8,061 nt of DNA from contig DDTZ01000185.1 in the NCBI GenBank assembly GCA_002344565.1, forward strand, positions 2,366 through 10,426, in the 5' to 3' direction. The stretch's first letter is position 1. Every line of letters starts with the position of its first letter. The notes beneath the pieces were generated by a model. The model searched no databases. It saw only the letters and a program-made list of their open reading frames with translations, and had not been told where the DNA came from. Below are positions 1-5,584 of this stretch, piece by piece. Both the position numbers and the translations under genes were made by a program. This stretch comes from Bdellovibrionaceae bacterium UBA2351 (GTDB taxonomy: Bacteria; Bdellovibrionota; Bdellovibrionia; Bdellovibrionales; Bdellovibrionaceae).

Positions 1-820
1 CGTTATAATTGGTACCCCAGCATTTTAGGATCCCAGTGCTCGTGATAGCACACGTTGAAATTCCGCCTAGCACTACTTTTTGATAATTAGTTCCAGCATC
101 AATTGCCGTTGGACTTGTTTTATCGACCAAGGTTCCATCACCCAAAAGCCCATTACTATTTTTTCCCCAGCATTTTAGCTTAGCCGCTGTGGTAATTCCG
201 CAAACAGTATAACTAGAAATTATAAGATCGGAATAGGTTTCCCCGGTATCAATCGCCAAAGGAGTAGAACGTAATGTTTTCGTACCATCACCGAGCTGTC
301 CACTGCCATTATATCCCCAACATTTAACTTTCCCCAAAGTGGTGAGTCCACAGGTGAAATAGTGTGAAGCTATGACCTTTGAGTAGCTTTCACTGGCATC
401 TATGGCAACAGGGACATTTTGATCTATGCTGTCGGGTAAACCTAACTGTCCCTGTTGGTTACTTCCCCAACAAAACAGACGATTGGAATTAGATAAGGCG
501 CACGTATGATTTAACCCAGAGGATACAGATACAAAGGTAGTCCCCGAAAGAACAACACGTGGTATATCTTGAGTTTGCGCATCTAGAAAGTTATTGAAAT
601 CAAGCGACCGTGGTCCCCAACATTTCATTCGTCCATTTGTTAAATAAGCACACGTTGAAGATTCTCCATCGAAGGAATTTGTATACAAACGAGGTTTTTC
701 GTTCTCTAATTCTTGCGGCGGTAACGATTCTGGGTTTTTAATATCTGTCGAAAAATTGGAAGTACACGAAATAAGGATAAAATACACAAAACAAAGTGGT
801 ACAAAATTGATTCGTTTCAT
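1..820 (-). CDS. RCC1-repeat lipoprotein, N-terminal part (cut by window edge)
   Basis: I translated this minus-strand frame myself. It starts at the ATG at 820 and is open for 273 codons up to the window edge. The N-terminus (MKRINFVPLCFVYFILISC) is a lipoprotein signal with a lipobox LISC, giving Cys19 as the lipidated residue. After a short Pro/Glu-rich linker come RCC1-type beta-propeller repeats with the pattern TCxL-x5-CWGxNxxGQLGDGT. Cysteine pairs sit at 57/67, 107/117, 157/167, 207/217 and 257/267, a period of exactly 50 residues. In RCC1 proteins such repeats build a seven-bladed propeller that binds proteins; secreted bacterial versions have no agreed function. The mature protein should be surface or periplasmic and membrane-anchored. 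No clear Shine-Dalgarno sequence precedes the ATG. The frame, lipobox and repeats are seen directly; adhesion or partner binding would be a guess. Confidence 0.9.
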   Translation of the reverse strand, partial: MKRINFVPLCFVYFILISCTSNFSTDIKNPESLPPQELENEKPRLYTNSFDGESSTCAYLTNGRMKCWGPRSLDFNNFLDAQTQDIPRVVLSGTTFVSVSSGLNHTCALSNSNRLFCWGSNQQGQLGLPDSIDQNVPVAIDASESYSKVIASHYFTCGLTTLGKVKCWGYNGSGQLGDGTKTLRSTPLAIDTGETYSDLIISSYTVCGITTAAKLKCWGKNSNGLLGDGTLVDKTSPTAIDAGTNYQKVVLGGISTCAITSTGILKCWGTNYN

Positions 821-938
821 GGATAAACTATCGGTATTTTAAAGCTAAAGCTTTAACTACAACACCGAAAATGGAATTACACCGTTCAAGTGTGTTTTAA
901 TTCTTTGGTTAAAATAAAGTTCGCAGCGGAGTTAAATA
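821..938. promoter_or_regulatory. Divergent intergenic region with 18-bp palindrome
   Basis: This gap lies between the RCC1 lipoprotein gene (minus) and the arsC-like gene (plus), so promoters for both should be here. At 839-856 there is a perfect inverted repeat, TTAAAGCT-AA-AGCTTTAA, which could be an operator. TAAAAT near 910 is a possible -10 for the rightward gene, but I see no convincing -35. An ArsR-type operator would be sensible next to an arsenate reductase, but no regulator gene is visible, so the role is unknown. Confidence 0.35.
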
Positions 939-1358
939 ATGTCTAAGCCATTTCACATTTTGTTTTTATGTGTCGCAAACTCAGCAAGAAGCCAATTAGC
1001 TGAAGGTTTAGCGAGATCAGTATTTAAAGGCGATGCCATCATCGAAAGTGCCGGCTCAGAACCTTCTGGGAAAGTTCAGCCTTGGGCGATTGAAGTATTG
1101 AAAGAAGAAGGGATCGACATTTCAAAAAACTGGTCGAAATCGACAGAACAGCTGCCATTAGATTTTGTTGCTAATCTTCACTATGTCATCACATTGTGCG
1201 CAGAGGAAGTTTGTCCTATGTTGCCATCAAAAGCGAAGCGCCTTCACTGGCCCATCCAAGACCCAGCTTCAGCTCCAGAGAGTGAAAAGCCCGAAGCATT
1301 CAGAAAAGCGCGCAATGAAATTCGAAAAAGATTGCTGGAGTTCAAACTCGGTCTTTAA
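939..1358 (+). CDS. arsC: Arsenate reductase, thioredoxin-coupled ArsC type (low-molecular-weight phosphatase fold)
   Basis: This 139-residue cytoplasmic protein has the LMW-phosphatase P-loop at the N-terminus: FLCVANSARSQLAEG, with Cys11 and Arg17 forming CX5R. The NSARSQ-AEG form is typical of ArsC. Two further cysteines, Cys87 and Cys92 in ITLCAEEVCPMLP, match the redox pair of the pI258-type enzyme, which passes a disulfide from the catalytic cysteine to thioredoxin while reducing arsenate to arsenite. The WPIQDPA segment (Asp108) is the expected general acid. The loop between the second and third cysteine is four residues, shorter than the six I recall for the pI258 enzyme (Cys82/Cys89). 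GGAG at 928-931 is well placed before the ATG. The gene stands alone, with no arsR, arsB or acr3 nearby. A tyrosine phosphatase is the alternative; the three cysteines favour ArsC. Confidence 0.85.
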   Translation: MSKPFHILFLCVANSARSQLAEGLARSVFKGDAIIESAGSEPSGKVQPWAIEVLKEEGIDISKNWSKSTEQLPLDFVANLHYVITLCAEEVCPMLPSKAKRLHWPIQDPASAPESEKPEAFRKARNEIRKRLLEFKLGL

Positions 1359-1377
1359 AAAAATCTTCACGATATTG

Positions 1378-2283
1378 CTAATATCCTAGTAATTGCTTAC
1401 ATGCTTTATCTGAAGAACTCTCTAAGGTCCTCTTTTCACACTTAGATCGATCTATCGAACTGATTTTAGATCCTTGAAATACTATTCTGACATAGTCGCA
1501 TTCGTCTTTTGAAAATGACCTGCCTGACTCATCGACGATCTCAGCATCAAGCAGCTGAAACCCGCCACCTTTTGGCTTTTGTGGACCATACGTTTTAGAA
1601 GAAACATAAGGAGGAACAATACGCCACTCAGTGGCTTCTCCAATCGTGCCTGTATTAGGTAACCACTTGCGGACATGAGGGCAAGCCGAATAGATTTTCA
1701 ACTTATCACCCCCAACTTTTTTTATCTCGGCTTGAAAGCTATCAACTGATTTTTCAGTCTCGATAGTATCACCAGGGCTATCTGGAATTTTACGCCACGA
1801 AGAATTAAATACAACTAATTCAAACTTTTTTTTTGCTAAGGTTGTTTCGGCTCCATAGTATTCCTGAGCAATAACTTGAGAACCGTCCTTAAAATCTACA
1901 GTGCTGTTGGCAATACGACCTAGAAATGGCTTTACTTTACTTTGCAGTTTTAGGTCGTCGAGTATCGGTATCATTTTTACTGCGGAAAGCTTCGAATCTA
2001 TAAAACTAAATTGAGCCTCAACAGGCTCACCCAATACTAAATATTTTTTGCAAGTAAACACATTGTTTGCAAATACGCCATCACAAGGTTTCAATTTTTG
2101 AAACTCTACCAAGTCAATTCCTAAACTAAACCCTAAAATACCATTGATATTGGCCATTTTATCTGACTTTGACAGGGTCCCATTTTTACTAATAACTACT
2201 GGCTCTTTTGCATAAACATGAAGCGCACAAAACAAAACTAAAATTTGAAATAAAATAGACCTTGTATATATATCTTTCCCCAT
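1378..2283 (-). CDS. Exported cysteine-rich protein of unknown function
   Basis: I do not recognise this 301-residue protein. Residues 1-25 look like a signal peptide (basic start, hydrophobic ILFQILVLFCALHV, then VYA before Lys26), so the mature form is probably periplasmic or outer-membrane associated. The mature part has six cysteines (67, 78, 201, 262, 282, 295), an even number compatible with three disulfides. Two regions look similarly arranged: a GFSLGIDLVEFQKL segment at 51-64 followed by Cys67/Cys78 and a beta-rich stretch, and a C-terminal segment around 245-282 (DAEIVDESGR, then ECDYVRIVFQGSKISSI) with another Cys pair. This may be a duplicated small domain, but that is inference. 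GGAGG (plus-strand 2289-2293) five bases before the ATG supports this start. The gene converges on arsC, with only 19 bases between the stop codons. Confidence 0.8.
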   Translation of the reverse strand: MGKDIYTRSILFQILVLFCALHVYAKEPVVISKNGTLSKSDKMANINGILGFSLGIDLVEFQKLKPCDGVFANNVFTCKKYLVLGEPVEAQFSFIDSKLSAVKMIPILDDLKLQSKVKPFLGRIANSTVDFKDGSQVIAQEYYGAETTLAKKKFELVVFNSSWRKIPDSPGDTIETEKSVDSFQAEIKKVGGDKLKIYSACPHVRKWLPNTGTIGEATEWRIVPPYVSSKTYGPQKPKGGGFQLLDAEIVDESGRSFSKDECDYVRIVFQGSKISSIDRSKCEKRTLESSSDKACKQLLGY

Positions 2284-2433
2284 GAGTGCCTCCGTATTTG
2301 CAAAATAGCCTTTTTAAACATATCAAACAAAAATACTTTGGCAAAAGATATCTATTGCGACATCTCTGTCAGCAAGACCCGTAATTACTGTGTAACTAAA
2401 AATCTGCCTAGTTACCTAAATCCTTATTGTAAG
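2284..2433. other. Gene-free stretch upstream of the exported unknown gene
   Basis: This AT-rich stretch must hold the promoter of the exported unknown gene, which reads leftward from 2283. Apart from its ribosome binding site at 2289-2293, I see no convincing -35/-10 pair, no ORF and no strong hairpin. Confidence 0.5.
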
Positions 2434-2560
2434 TGGTGAGATGCCGGGAATGGACTCGCACCATCCTGGCGCTCGGGCCTGCGGCCTGGCTGCGCCATCC
2501 AAAAATAGCTTCCTGCTATTTTTGTGAACCCGGAGGACGATCTCAGAGTCCAATTTCACA
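2434..2560. repeat. Structured palindromic repeat with tRNA-like ends
   Basis: A dense set of nested inverted repeats lies between the exported unknown gene and the tmRNA terminator. TGGACTC (2451-2457) pairs with GAGTCCA (2546-2552). TGAGAT (2437-2442) pairs with ATCTCA (2540-2545). CCGGG (2444-2448) pairs with CCCGG (2529-2533). GGCGC (2468-2472) pairs with GCGCC (2492-2496), with an inner GGCC-TGC-GGCC. AAAAATAGC (2501-2509) pairs perfectly with GCTATTTTT (2515-2523). A direct repeat CCATCC flanks the G+C-rich hairpin. On the minus strand one end reads GTGCGAGTCC, then CCCGGCATCTCACCA, which resembles the T-arm and acceptor end of a tRNA. The middle does not fold as a normal tRNA. It is locally much richer in G+C than its surroundings. 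I read it as a dispersed, REP-like or tRNA-derived element; copy number cannot be seen here. Confidence 0.6.
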
Positions 2561-2580
2561 ATGACTACAGCAATTTAAAT

Positions 2581-2611
2581 AAAAAAACCAACCCGTTGGG
2601 TTGGCTTTTTT
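2581..2611 (-). terminator. Rho-independent terminator of ssrA (could work both ways)
   Basis: CCAACCC (2588-2594), loop GTT, GGGTTGG (2598-2604) form a perfect 7-bp hairpin. Read on the minus strand it is followed by a seven-base T run; on the plus strand a six-base T run follows. It begins 15 bases past the CCA end of the tmRNA, the normal place for its terminator. Confidence 0.88.
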
Positions 2612-2618
2612 ATTTAAA

Positions 2619-2971
2619 TGGTGGAGGCGCCGGGAATTGAACCCGGGTCCGCAAGAGTTCCACGAAAAGGCGCTACATACTTAGTTTATGTTTTTAGTTA
2701 GGCTACCGGACTTCCACAAACAAAATTCCAGTAGTCACCCCCGCAGTTTATTTAGGTCGATGCCCTGTAGAGAACAACATTCGACCGGTACGGCATTAAT
2801 AACAGATCTTCAACTCAACACCGTCGATTCAGCTGGGATCCGTGGCAGAACTAAGCTGCCATTGCAACGTTGTCGTTAGCAAATAAAAGTTTGCACCTTT
2901 TTAACGAGGTCCCTGTGCGCCCCGGTATGCTCCCTTTGCTTCACTTCCCACGTCGAAGCCATGTCGCCCCC
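2619..2971 (-). ncRNA. ssrA: Transfer-messenger RNA (tmRNA), tag ANDNVAMAA
   Basis: This is a one-piece tmRNA of about 353 nt that rescues stalled ribosomes by trans-translation and tags the unfinished protein for proteolysis. The 5' end GGGGGCGACATGGCTTCGACG is typical of tmRNA. Its first seven bases pair with CGCCTCC before the encoded ACCA, giving a G·U at the third pair, the alanyl-tRNA synthetase identity element. The T-arm is CCGGG-TTCAATT-CCCGG. The reading frame at 2880-2851 translates as Ala-Asn-Asp-Asn-Val-Ala-Met-Ala-Ala followed by TAG, so the full tag would be AANDNVAMAA. It ends in Met-Ala-Ala rather than the Leu-Ala-Ala of E. coli. CCA is encoded at 2619-2621. The 5' boundary is inferred from acceptor-stem pairing. 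A terminator follows at 2588-2604. Confidence 0.96.
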
Positions 2972-2982
2972 ACTTGAAAAAC

Positions 2983-3011
2983 AAAATACAAAGACAGGCT
3001 TATAGGATTAA
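2983..3011 (-). promoter_or_regulatory. Weak candidate promoter of ssrA
   Basis: On the minus strand, TATTTT (2988-2983) lies 11 bases before the mature tmRNA 5' end, with a poor -35 match TTAATC (3011-3006) at 17-bp spacing. The distance fits a short 5' leader later removed by RNase P. The -35 similarity is weak, so this is only a candidate. Confidence 0.3.
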
Positions 3012-3034
3012 ACCATTTCACCTGTATTTACAAT

Positions 3035-3517
3035 TTAATAAGGGGTGCCGTCTTTTCTTGTAAAGACCCATTGTCCATTAGCATCCATTTTTCCTTGGAG
3101 ATCATCATTAGGGTAGGTGACTTCATCCGCTGGCGTACGGTCGCCCACTTCCAAATACCATGCGTCCCTATTAGACTTATTTAATAACTGATGAGCCTCG
3201 CCTCCCGCTGGAAAGCCTGTGCACATCCCTGCGGTTAGCACCGCTTCGCTGCCATCACCCAGCACAAGCGTCAGTTCACCCTCAACTACATACACGAACT
3301 CATCTTGAGTTTTATGCTTATGCATCAGTGCTGATTTTGAATTTGGTTTTAAATGCGTCAGATTCACTCCGAAGTTTTTTAAACCAAATACTTCCCCCAG
3401 CTGACGTTTTTCACGGCCCGCCATCAACACCGCAAACGGTGCTGGGTAAATAGATGGTTTCGCTCTGACCGCGACCTCTTTAGATTTAACTGCAATCGGT
3501 TTCTTTTTATTTTCCAT
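3035..3517 (-). CDS. Single-domain cupin protein
   Basis: This 160-residue soluble protein has one cupin beta-barrel. Motif 1 is MHKHKTQDEFVYVVEGE, with His66, His68 and Glu73 as metal ligands (HxHx4E). Motif 2 is GFPAGGEAHQLLN, with His109 as the fourth ligand. The FPAG-HxLxN-S-RDAWYLEVGDR run followed by YPNDDL resembles the group of conserved one-domain cupins classed under COG3837, whose reactions are mostly unknown. A metal-dependent sugar or small-molecule enzyme, or a sensor, are both possible. The first 25 residues are basic and unlikely to be ordered. I see no Shine-Dalgarno before the ATG (the preceding bases are TTTAAAATCT), so translation may be leaderless or weak. It is separate from the nir operon, with a terminator between them at 3558-3585. 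Confidence 0.82.
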   Translation of the reverse strand: MENKKKPIAVKSKEVAVRAKPSIYPAPFAVLMAGREKRQLGEVFGLKNFGVNLTHLKPNSKSALMHKHKTQDEFVYVVEGELTLVLGDGSEAVLTAGMCTGFPAGGEAHQLLNKSNRDAWYLEVGDRTPADEVTYPNDDLQGKMDANGQWVFTRKDGTPY

Positions 3518-3550
3518 AGATTTTAAACATAGTGGTTTATCAAAGGTTAG

Positions 3551-3585
3551 AAAAGAAAAAACCCAGCTGGGGGAAGCTGGGTTTT
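3551..3585 (-). terminator. Strong Rho-independent terminator (end of candidate small RNA)
   Basis: AAAACCCAGCT (3585-3575 on the minus strand), loop TCCCCC, and AGCTGGGTTTT (3568-3558) form a perfect 11-bp stem. The T tract runs on past the stem (TTTTTTCTTTT). It ends leftward transcription before the cupin gene. On the plus strand the hairpin is followed by AAGGGG, so it is poorer in that direction. Confidence 0.85.
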
Positions 3586-3641
3586 AAGGGGTTGGGGGGT
3601 GAAGCAACCGTCTTTGGGGGGAAAGACTTTGTGGCTGCTTC
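3554..3641 (-). ncRNA. Candidate small RNA with C-rich hairpin loops (6C-like)
   Basis: No protein gene covers this stretch, yet the minus strand folds into a compact RNA of about 88 nt. Hairpin 1: GAAGCAGCC (3641-3633) pairs with GGTTGCTTC (3609-3601), nine pairs with one G·U. After a 5-nt bulge ACAAA, GTCTTT (3627-3622) pairs perfectly with AAAGAC (3615-3610) around a loop of six cytosines (3621-3616). A linker (3600-3586) carries ACCCCCCAACCCC. Hairpin 2 is an 11-bp intrinsic terminator with loop TCCCCC and a T tail. Two hairpins showing runs of C are the hallmark of the actinobacterial 6C RNA, which uses its loops to pair with G-rich mRNA sites; this one is likely analogous rather than the same family. 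A promoter-like TATAAA lies just upstream. It could instead be a processed 3' fragment of the nir transcript. Confidence 0.6.
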
Positions 3642-3645
3642 TGTC

Positions 3646-3672
3646 TTTATAGTATTGCAATGGCCAAACCAA
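3646..3672 (-). promoter_or_regulatory. Candidate promoter of the small RNA
   Basis: Reading on the minus strand, TATAAA (3651-3646) is a good -10, and transcription from it would start near 3640, at the base of hairpin 1. TTGGTT (3672-3667) is the best -35, but the spacing is only 15 bp. A motif CCAATACAT (3691-3699, plus strand), shared with the nirK operator, lies just upstream. Confidence 0.35.
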
Positions 3673-3699
3673 CCGCCTCGAACCTATTAGCCAATACAT

Positions 3700-3742
3700 C
3701 GAAATAAATCAAAGGTGCCACGGATGCGCCACTCTTGGCACC
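3700..3742 (-). terminator. Possible terminator of the nir operon
   Basis: On the minus strand GGTGCCA (3742-3736) can pair with TGGCACC (3720-3714) across a 15-nt loop, followed by TTTGATTTATTTC. The stem is G+C-rich but the loop is long and the T tract interrupted, so termination may be partial. A separate hairpin, GACAACGA-TTT-TCGTCGTC (3809-3791), sits directly after the nnrS stop. It has no T tract and may instead protect the mRNA 3' end. Confidence 0.4.
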
Positions 3743-3809
3743 GGCCCTGAACTCAAGGTGTACGTTTCATTTCGAAGCAGCTCAGTCTGAGACGACGAAA
3801 ATCGTTGTC

Positions 3810-4958
3810 CTAGCAACTGGGTTGATCGGACCCTTTCCAAATCATGCGCTTAACAAAGACCACGCCCCATACTGTTAAAGCTAAAATCCACACGACGCCC
3901 GCATAGGCTAAATGACGAACATATCCCGAGCTTATAAATGGAGCCGCCACCCGTGTCGCTGCCGCCGTTAGAATCAATGCACCACTGATCCACAACGATT
4001 TCGAATGCGCTTCAAATGATAAGTCATACGACCCATGGGCTAATGTCACCCTAGAAGCCACTGTTAACGTCATCAAGCCAAAACCGGCAATATAAGTTAA
4101 ATGCATCCAGTGAATCGCAAACGCCGACTGCACCACGCTCATATAGATTCCGAATAGAACCATCAATCCAGAAATACGCATACCCACAGCTAATCTGGAT
4201 TTAGATTTAGCGGCTTCAAAAATTCCCCAATTAAAAACAGCAACCCAAGTGACCACGATACTTTTTAGAATGCCTCCCACCAAAACATACTGAAAGCTTT
4301 CCAGAGCAAACGCCGCAATCAAAACCATTCCCAAAGCGAAGTTTTTCAACGCCGTCTGAATTTCAGATGGGTCAGGGACTACACCACGTCCTGATATTAC
4401 AGGAATCAAACGTGATCCAACACCTAACACCAACAATAAAATCATTCCTTCAAAATAAATCTTTTTTCCAAATAGAACGAGCGGATTAGCTAAATCACTT
4501 GGGCCGTTCACCGCTAGCAAAATACACCCGACTAACCCACACATTAATCCCAGCACGACAAATGGAAAAAATGCCGGAGGATTTTTTGTTCTATTTAAAA
4601 AACGACGAATAAAAAAGAAAACTAAACAGGCAATTGAAAACCCACTCATAGAATAAAAGTATTCAGATCGCCCCCAATTTACGAAAAATGAAATCCCTAG
4701 GATCAGCATAAACGCTACAAAAATTTCATATGGTTTTGCTCTAAAACTGGCTGTCATTTTAGGAACGGCCGTCATTAAAAATCCAGCCACAAATGAAAAC
4801 AAAAACGAGCCCATCATTAAATGAGAATGCCGTTGAACCGGATAACTATTACCTTTTAATAGTGCGTAAGCCACCCATACATAGACACCAAGGCAACCAA
4901 ATACCAATCCGATTGGAAACAATACTCTGTAGGGTTCGATCTTTGTGAAGTCGTTCAT
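3810..4958 (-). CDS. nnrS: NnrS family heme-copper membrane protein
   Basis: This 382-residue protein has about twelve hydrophobic segments (roughly 11-31, 50-66, 78-94, 104-118, 130-150, 166-185, 206-222, 224-245, 261-281, 287-303, 321-338, 348-370). The N-terminal EPYRVLFPIGLVFG, then YPVQRHSHLMM and FVAGFLMTAVPKMT, are characteristic of NnrS. His44, His46, His283, His286 and His308 are possible heme or metal ligands. NnrS from Rhodobacter is a heme- and copper-containing inner-membrane protein made under denitrifying conditions, and in Vibrio cholerae it helps cells tolerate nitric oxide. It is the last gene of the nir operon: its ATG follows the sco stop by one base, and AAGG within the sco end serves as ribosome binding site. 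This placement suits protection against NO made by NirK. The chemistry of NnrS is not settled. Confidence 0.92.
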   Translation of the reverse strand: MNDFTKIEPYRVLFPIGLVFGCLGVYVWVAYALLKGNSYPVQRHSHLMMGSFLFSFVAGFLMTAVPKMTASFRAKPYEIFVAFMLILGISFFVNWGRSEYFYSMSGFSIACLVFFFIRRFLNRTKNPPAFFPFVVLGLMCGLVGCILLAVNGPSDLANPLVLFGKKIYFEGMILLLVLGVGSRLIPVISGRGVVPDPSEIQTALKNFALGMVLIAAFALESFQYVLVGGILKSIVVTWVAVFNWGIFEAAKSKSRLAVGMRISGLMVLFGIYMSVVQSAFAIHWMHLTYIAGFGLMTLTVASRVTLAHGSYDLSFEAHSKSLWISGALILTAAATRVAAPFISSGYVRHLAYAGVVWILALTVWGVVFVKRMIWKGSDQPSC

Positions 4959-4959
4959 A

Positions 4960-5577
4960 CTAATTACCTTTTTTAAATGAGCTTTCTATATTGCGAACGA
5001 ATTCATTGTTGTCACGTCCAAGACCCTCTTGTTTTCCTTTGATTTCGCCGCTTTCATTTAGGAAATAGACCACGTTTGAATGGACATACTCACCACCGTC
5101 TAGTTTTTTATATTGGACACCCAGAACGGCCGCTAGTTCCGAAACACTGGATTTGTTGCCATAATAAATAGACCAGTTATCCGATAATTCATATTTAGAT
5201 TTAAATTCATTCAACGAAACCGAATTTTCCTCATCTGAGTCGAACGAAAATAAATCGATATGAATTTTTTCTGAAACCTCTTTTGGAAGTTTTGCTATTG
5301 TTTTTTTGATATCATGAACTAGCAACGGACATGCGGATTTACACTTAGTATAGACCATCGCAATTATTCTGGGTTTACCTGCTAAGGAATCAAATTTTAC
5401 AGTGGCATTGGCCTGATCTGTCCAAGATGAATGCAGCTGATAAACTGAATCACCGGGAAGCGCCTGCGATGAAGCCACCGCTAGATTATGTTTTTCGCAA
5501 CTATTTGCAATAGACGCTGCAAAACCATTCCACAATAACAAGGCGATTAAAATATTGAATATAATTTTTGTTTTCAT
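4960..5577 (-). CDS. SCO1/SenC family copper chaperone
   Basis: This 205-residue thioredoxin-fold protein starts with a hydrophobic signal (residues 5-24, FNILIALLLWNGFAASIA), so the domain is in the periplasm, cleaved or anchored. The copper-binding CxxxC is Cys79-Lys-Ser-Ala-Cys83 in VYTKCKSACPLL, and the third ligand is His166 in YVHSNVVYF, all at the usual SCO spacing. FSFDSDEENS matches the conserved segment after the second strand. SCO proteins deliver copper or reduce cysteines for the CuA site of cytochrome oxidase; related proteins occur next to copper nitrite and nitrous oxide reductases. Within the nirK operon, copper delivery to NirK is a reasonable inference. The start follows the nirV stop by seven bases, with TAGGA overlapping that stop as ribosome binding site. 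ANSC at 25-28 is not a convincing lipobox. Confidence 0.9.
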   Translation of the reverse strand: MKTKIIFNILIALLLWNGFAASIANSCEKHNLAVASSQALPGDSVYQLHSSWTDQANATVKFDSLAGKPRIIAMVYTKCKSACPLLVHDIKKTIAKLPKEVSEKIHIDLFSFDSDEENSVSLNEFKSKYELSDNWSIYYGNKSSVSELAAVLGVQYKKLDGGEYVHSNVVYFLNESGEIKGKQEGLGRDNNEFVRNIESSFKKGN

Positions 5578-5584
5578 AAGTATC

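Noticed and set aside
1371..1385. GATATT-GCT-AATATC hairpin between the converging genes as a terminator
   Set aside because: The stem is only six mostly A-T pairs, it overlaps a stop codon, and the nearest T run is several bases away.
1165..1389. 74-codon frame overlapping arsC
   Set aside because: It is an alternative frame of arsC, low in protein-like composition, and runs into the converging gene's end.
2434..2560. A functional tRNA gene
   Set aside because: The T-arm and acceptor-like end are suggestive, but no cloverleaf with a proper D-arm and anticodon arm can be drawn; the middle is two unrelated hairpins.
2688..2879. 63-codon plus-strand open frame
   Set aside because: It lies wholly inside the tmRNA gene on the opposite strand, and the RNA evidence there is decisive.
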